Source of the DNA: an uncultured Erysipelotrichaceae bacterium
GTDB lineage: Bacteria > Bacillota_I > Bacilli_A > RFN20 > CAG-826
Direction: 5' to 3'
Length of the DNA stretch: 7,124 bases
Assembly (NCBI GenBank): GCA_902791085.1
Contig: CADAUN010000071.1
Location: 1-7,124, forward strand
Positions 5,743-7,124 of the stretch are shown in pieces. A model generated the notes under the pieces. That model saw nothing but the letters and a program-made list of their open reading frames with translations, did no database searches and was not told where the DNA came from. The translations under genes were made by a program, and so were the position numbers. How positions within the stretch are numbered: the first letter of the stretch is position 1; every line of letters starts with the position of its first letter.

Positions 5743-7014
5743 ATGGCTAGCATCGAATTTGAACACGTAAAAAAAGTCTATCCCGGCGCAAAGAAACCGG
5801 TTGTCCCTGATTTGAATCTGAAAATCGAAGACAAAGAATTCATTATCTTGGTGGGTCCGTCTGGATGTGGCAAATCAACCACTTTACGGATGATTGCCGG
5901 ATTGGAAGACATTACCGGAGGCACTTTAAGAATCAACGGAAAGAAAGTGAACGACGTTCCGGCTAGAGATCGAGATATTGCGATGGTATTCCAAAGCTAT
6001 GCGCTTTATCCAAATATGACGGTCTATAAGAACATTGCCTTCCCTTTAAAAGTCCGTAAATTAACTCCTAAAGAGATGAAAGAACGGATCGAAGACATCC
6101 AAGAGAAGGCGAAGACAAAGAATCTTCCCGCCGAAGAAGTGAAGCGCTTAGTTGAAAAAGCCAGCAAAGAAAAACATTATTCCAAAGAAGAAATCGACGA
6201 ACGTGTTCATCGCGTGGCCAAGATTTTGGATTTGGAAGAATATCTAGAACGCAAGCCCGCGAACCTCTCTGGCGGACAAAGACAACGGGTTGCTTTGGGC
6301 CGTGCCATGGTTCGTGAACCTAAAGTCTTCTTACTGGATGAACCGTTGTCTAACTTGGATGCAAAGTTAAGAACCGAAATGCGCAGTCAGATTTCTTTGT
6401 TGCATAAGAAACTAAATACGACCTTTGTTTATGTCACTCACGACCAAACAGAGGCAATGACGATTGCCGATCGCATTGTTGTTTTGAATAAAGGGGTAGT
6501 TCAGCAATTTGATACGCCTCGCAATCTTTATGAACGGCCAACCAACAAATTTGTCGCTGGATTTATTGGTAGTCCAGAAATGAATTTCTTACCATCCGTC
6601 GTTCGTATGGAAGGCAAAAAAGCTTATCTCGAAATAGAAGGGCACAAGATGGATGTGTCTGATAGCTTAAATCGGCAAGGCGCCCTTCGTGCTTTAGATG
6701 GCAAAACTTGTGATTTTGGCATTCGTCCCGAATCCATCACTTTGGTTACCAGCCAAAACATTCATTCTTTGGAACCAGAACGCATTTTCAAAATTCATGT
6801 GAAGATTGCCGAATATCTTGGCTACGAACTTTATCTTTATTTTGATTTCGCCGGGAGACAGGCCATCGCGCGTGTTCCTTCAAAATATCTCATCCAAAGT
6901 GGGGATGACGTCAAGCTTTATTTCGATCCTAACAAAGGTTATTTGTTTGATCCGGAAACAACCTCTACTGTTGCCTTCCCGGCGCCAAGCGAAGAAGTTC
7001 GTCTCGACGTATAA
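5743..7014 (+). CDS. malK: MalK/MsmX/UgpC-type ABC transporter ATP-binding protein
   Basis: This is the cytoplasmic ATPase that drives the importer (423 residues; usual 360-380). All nucleotide-binding motifs are intact: Walker A GPSGCGKST (38-46), Q-loop Q84 in VFQSYALYP, signature LSGGQ (175-179), Walker B VFLLDE (195-200) with E200, D-loop SNLDA (203-207) and H-loop H233 in YVTHDQTEAMT. The C-terminal regulatory (TOBE/OB-fold) domain follows, with the family motif DFGIRPESI (324-332). The extra length lies mainly between FPLKVRK (100-106) and the helix KEEIDERVHRVAKIL (148-162): a Lys/Glu-rich insertion of about 39 residues in the helical subdomain. It is the last certain gene of the operon, 21 bases after the second permease, with AAGGAGG at 5725-5731 and an 11-base spacer. 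In Bacillota such ATPases can serve several importers, so it may not be dedicated to this one. Confidence 0.95.
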   Translation: MASIEFEHVKKVYPGAKKPVVPDLNLKIEDKEFIILVGPSGCGKSTTLRMIAGLEDITGGTLRINGKKVNDVPARDRDIAMVFQSYALYPNMTVYKNIAFPLKVRKLTPKEMKERIEDIQEKAKTKNLPAEEVKRLVEKASKEKHYSKEEIDERVHRVAKILDLEEYLERKPANLSGGQRQRVALGRAMVREPKVFLLDEPLSNLDAKLRTEMRSQISLLHKKLNTTFVYVTHDQTEAMTIADRIVVLNKGVVQQFDTPRNLYERPTNKFVAGFIGSPEMNFLPSVVRMEGKKAYLEIEGHKMDVSDSLNRQGALRALDGKTCDFGIRPESITLVTSQNIHSLEPERIFKIHVKIAEYLGYELYLYFDFAGRQAIARVPSKYLIQSGDDVKLYFDPNKGYLFDPETTSTVAFPAPSEEVRLDV

Positions 7015-7038
7015 AGGGATTTCCCGTAATCTAATCTT

Positions 7039-7124
7039 GTGATTGACGAAAATGAGGAACGCAAAAAGAGACGATTCTTCCATGCCGCATTGACACGGAA
7101 AGATTCCTCTTTTGCGAATTATAT
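7039..7124 (+). CDS. possible start of a further operon gene (open to right edge)
   Basis: From GTG at 7039 the frame stays open for 28 codons to the edge; the preceding in-frame stop is TAA at 7027-7029. The product would begin VIDENEERKKRRFF followed by HAALTRKDSSFANY, a plausible cytoplasmic, basic N-terminus. Against it, GTG would be the start and there is no good ribosome binding site (AAAGGGA at 7014-7020 is too far). Maltodextrin operons of Bacillota sometimes carry a small membrane protein of the YvdJ/DUF1189 kind, and the basic FF-containing start is loosely reminiscent of it. That is a guess. Confidence 0.25.
   Translation, partial: MIDENEERKKRRFFHAALTRKDSSFANY
7060..7116. repeat. 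imperfect inverted repeat downstream of malK
   Basis: CGCAAAAAGAG (7060-7070) and CTCTTTTGCG (7107-7116) are complementary apart from one extra A. Pairing continues inward in broken form between GATTCTTCC (7073-7081) and GGAAAGATT (7097-7105), leaving a loop of about 15 bases. No U-tract follows the plus-strand stem (GCGAATTATAT), so it is a poor intrinsic terminator as seen. It may be an mRNA 3' structure, or chance within the start of a further gene. Confidence 0.35.

Noticed and set aside
7025..7048. CGTAATC / GATTGACG stem-loop as the malK terminator
   Set aside because: The stem has about seven weak pairs with a bulge and is followed by AAAATGAGG, not a T-tract.
1..7124. Mycoplasma-type code with TGA read as Trp
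   Set aside because: malQ ends at TGA in exactly the place the family should end, and the conserved Trp codons I checked are TGG.
1..7124. CRISPR arrays, tRNA or rRNA genes, insertion sequences
   Set aside because: No regularly spaced repeats, cloverleaf-like sequence or transposase-like frame was seen; nearly all the DNA is explained by the sugar genes.

Overview
The window is a maltodextrin/starch-oligosaccharide uptake and breakdown locus from a low-GC bacterium, most likely a Bacillota or Mollicutes-related lineage. Evidence for the lineage is the AT-rich intergenic DNA, strong AGGAGG-type ribosome binding sites, a lipoprotein rather than periplasmic sugar-binding protein, and a CcpA-type cre box. 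TGG encodes Trp and TGA is a real stop (it ends malQ), so this is not a UGA=Trp mycoplasma or spiroplasma. The exact taxon cannot be read from the sequence.

Layout. Positions 1-2003 are a minus-strand pair: malQ (4-alpha-glucanotransferase, GH77), followed with a 4-base ATGA overlap by the N-terminal 163 codons of a GH13 alpha-amylase-family enzyme that runs off the left edge. Positions 2004-2350 are a divergent control region. It holds a sigma-A-like promoter for the rightward operon, a perfect cre operator around the predicted start of transcription, and a leader of about 115 nt with stem-loops. Positions 2351-7014 are a plus-strand ABC importer operon: sugar-binding lipoprotein, a strong intercistronic hairpin, two permease subunits (MalF- and MalG-type, 1-base overlap), and a MalK-type ATPase. 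Positions 7015-7124 hold no certain gene, but an open frame from 7039 and an imperfect inverted repeat run to the edge.

How it works together. The lipoprotein captures maltodextrins outside the membrane, the two permeases form the channel, and MalK hydrolyses ATP. Inside the cell, MalQ disproportionates short maltodextrins and the GH13 enzyme probably cleaves them. Substrate is inferred from the neighbourhood (malQ and GH13), not from binding-site residues.

Most of this is a familiar system. The less ordinary parts are a cytoplasmic N-terminal extension of about 93 residues on the MalG-type permease, an insertion of about 39 residues in the MalK helical subdomain, the 11-bp hairpin after the binding-protein gene, and a leader with a possible alternative pairing next to the ribosome binding site. 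I saw no undescribed defence, mobile or RNA system.
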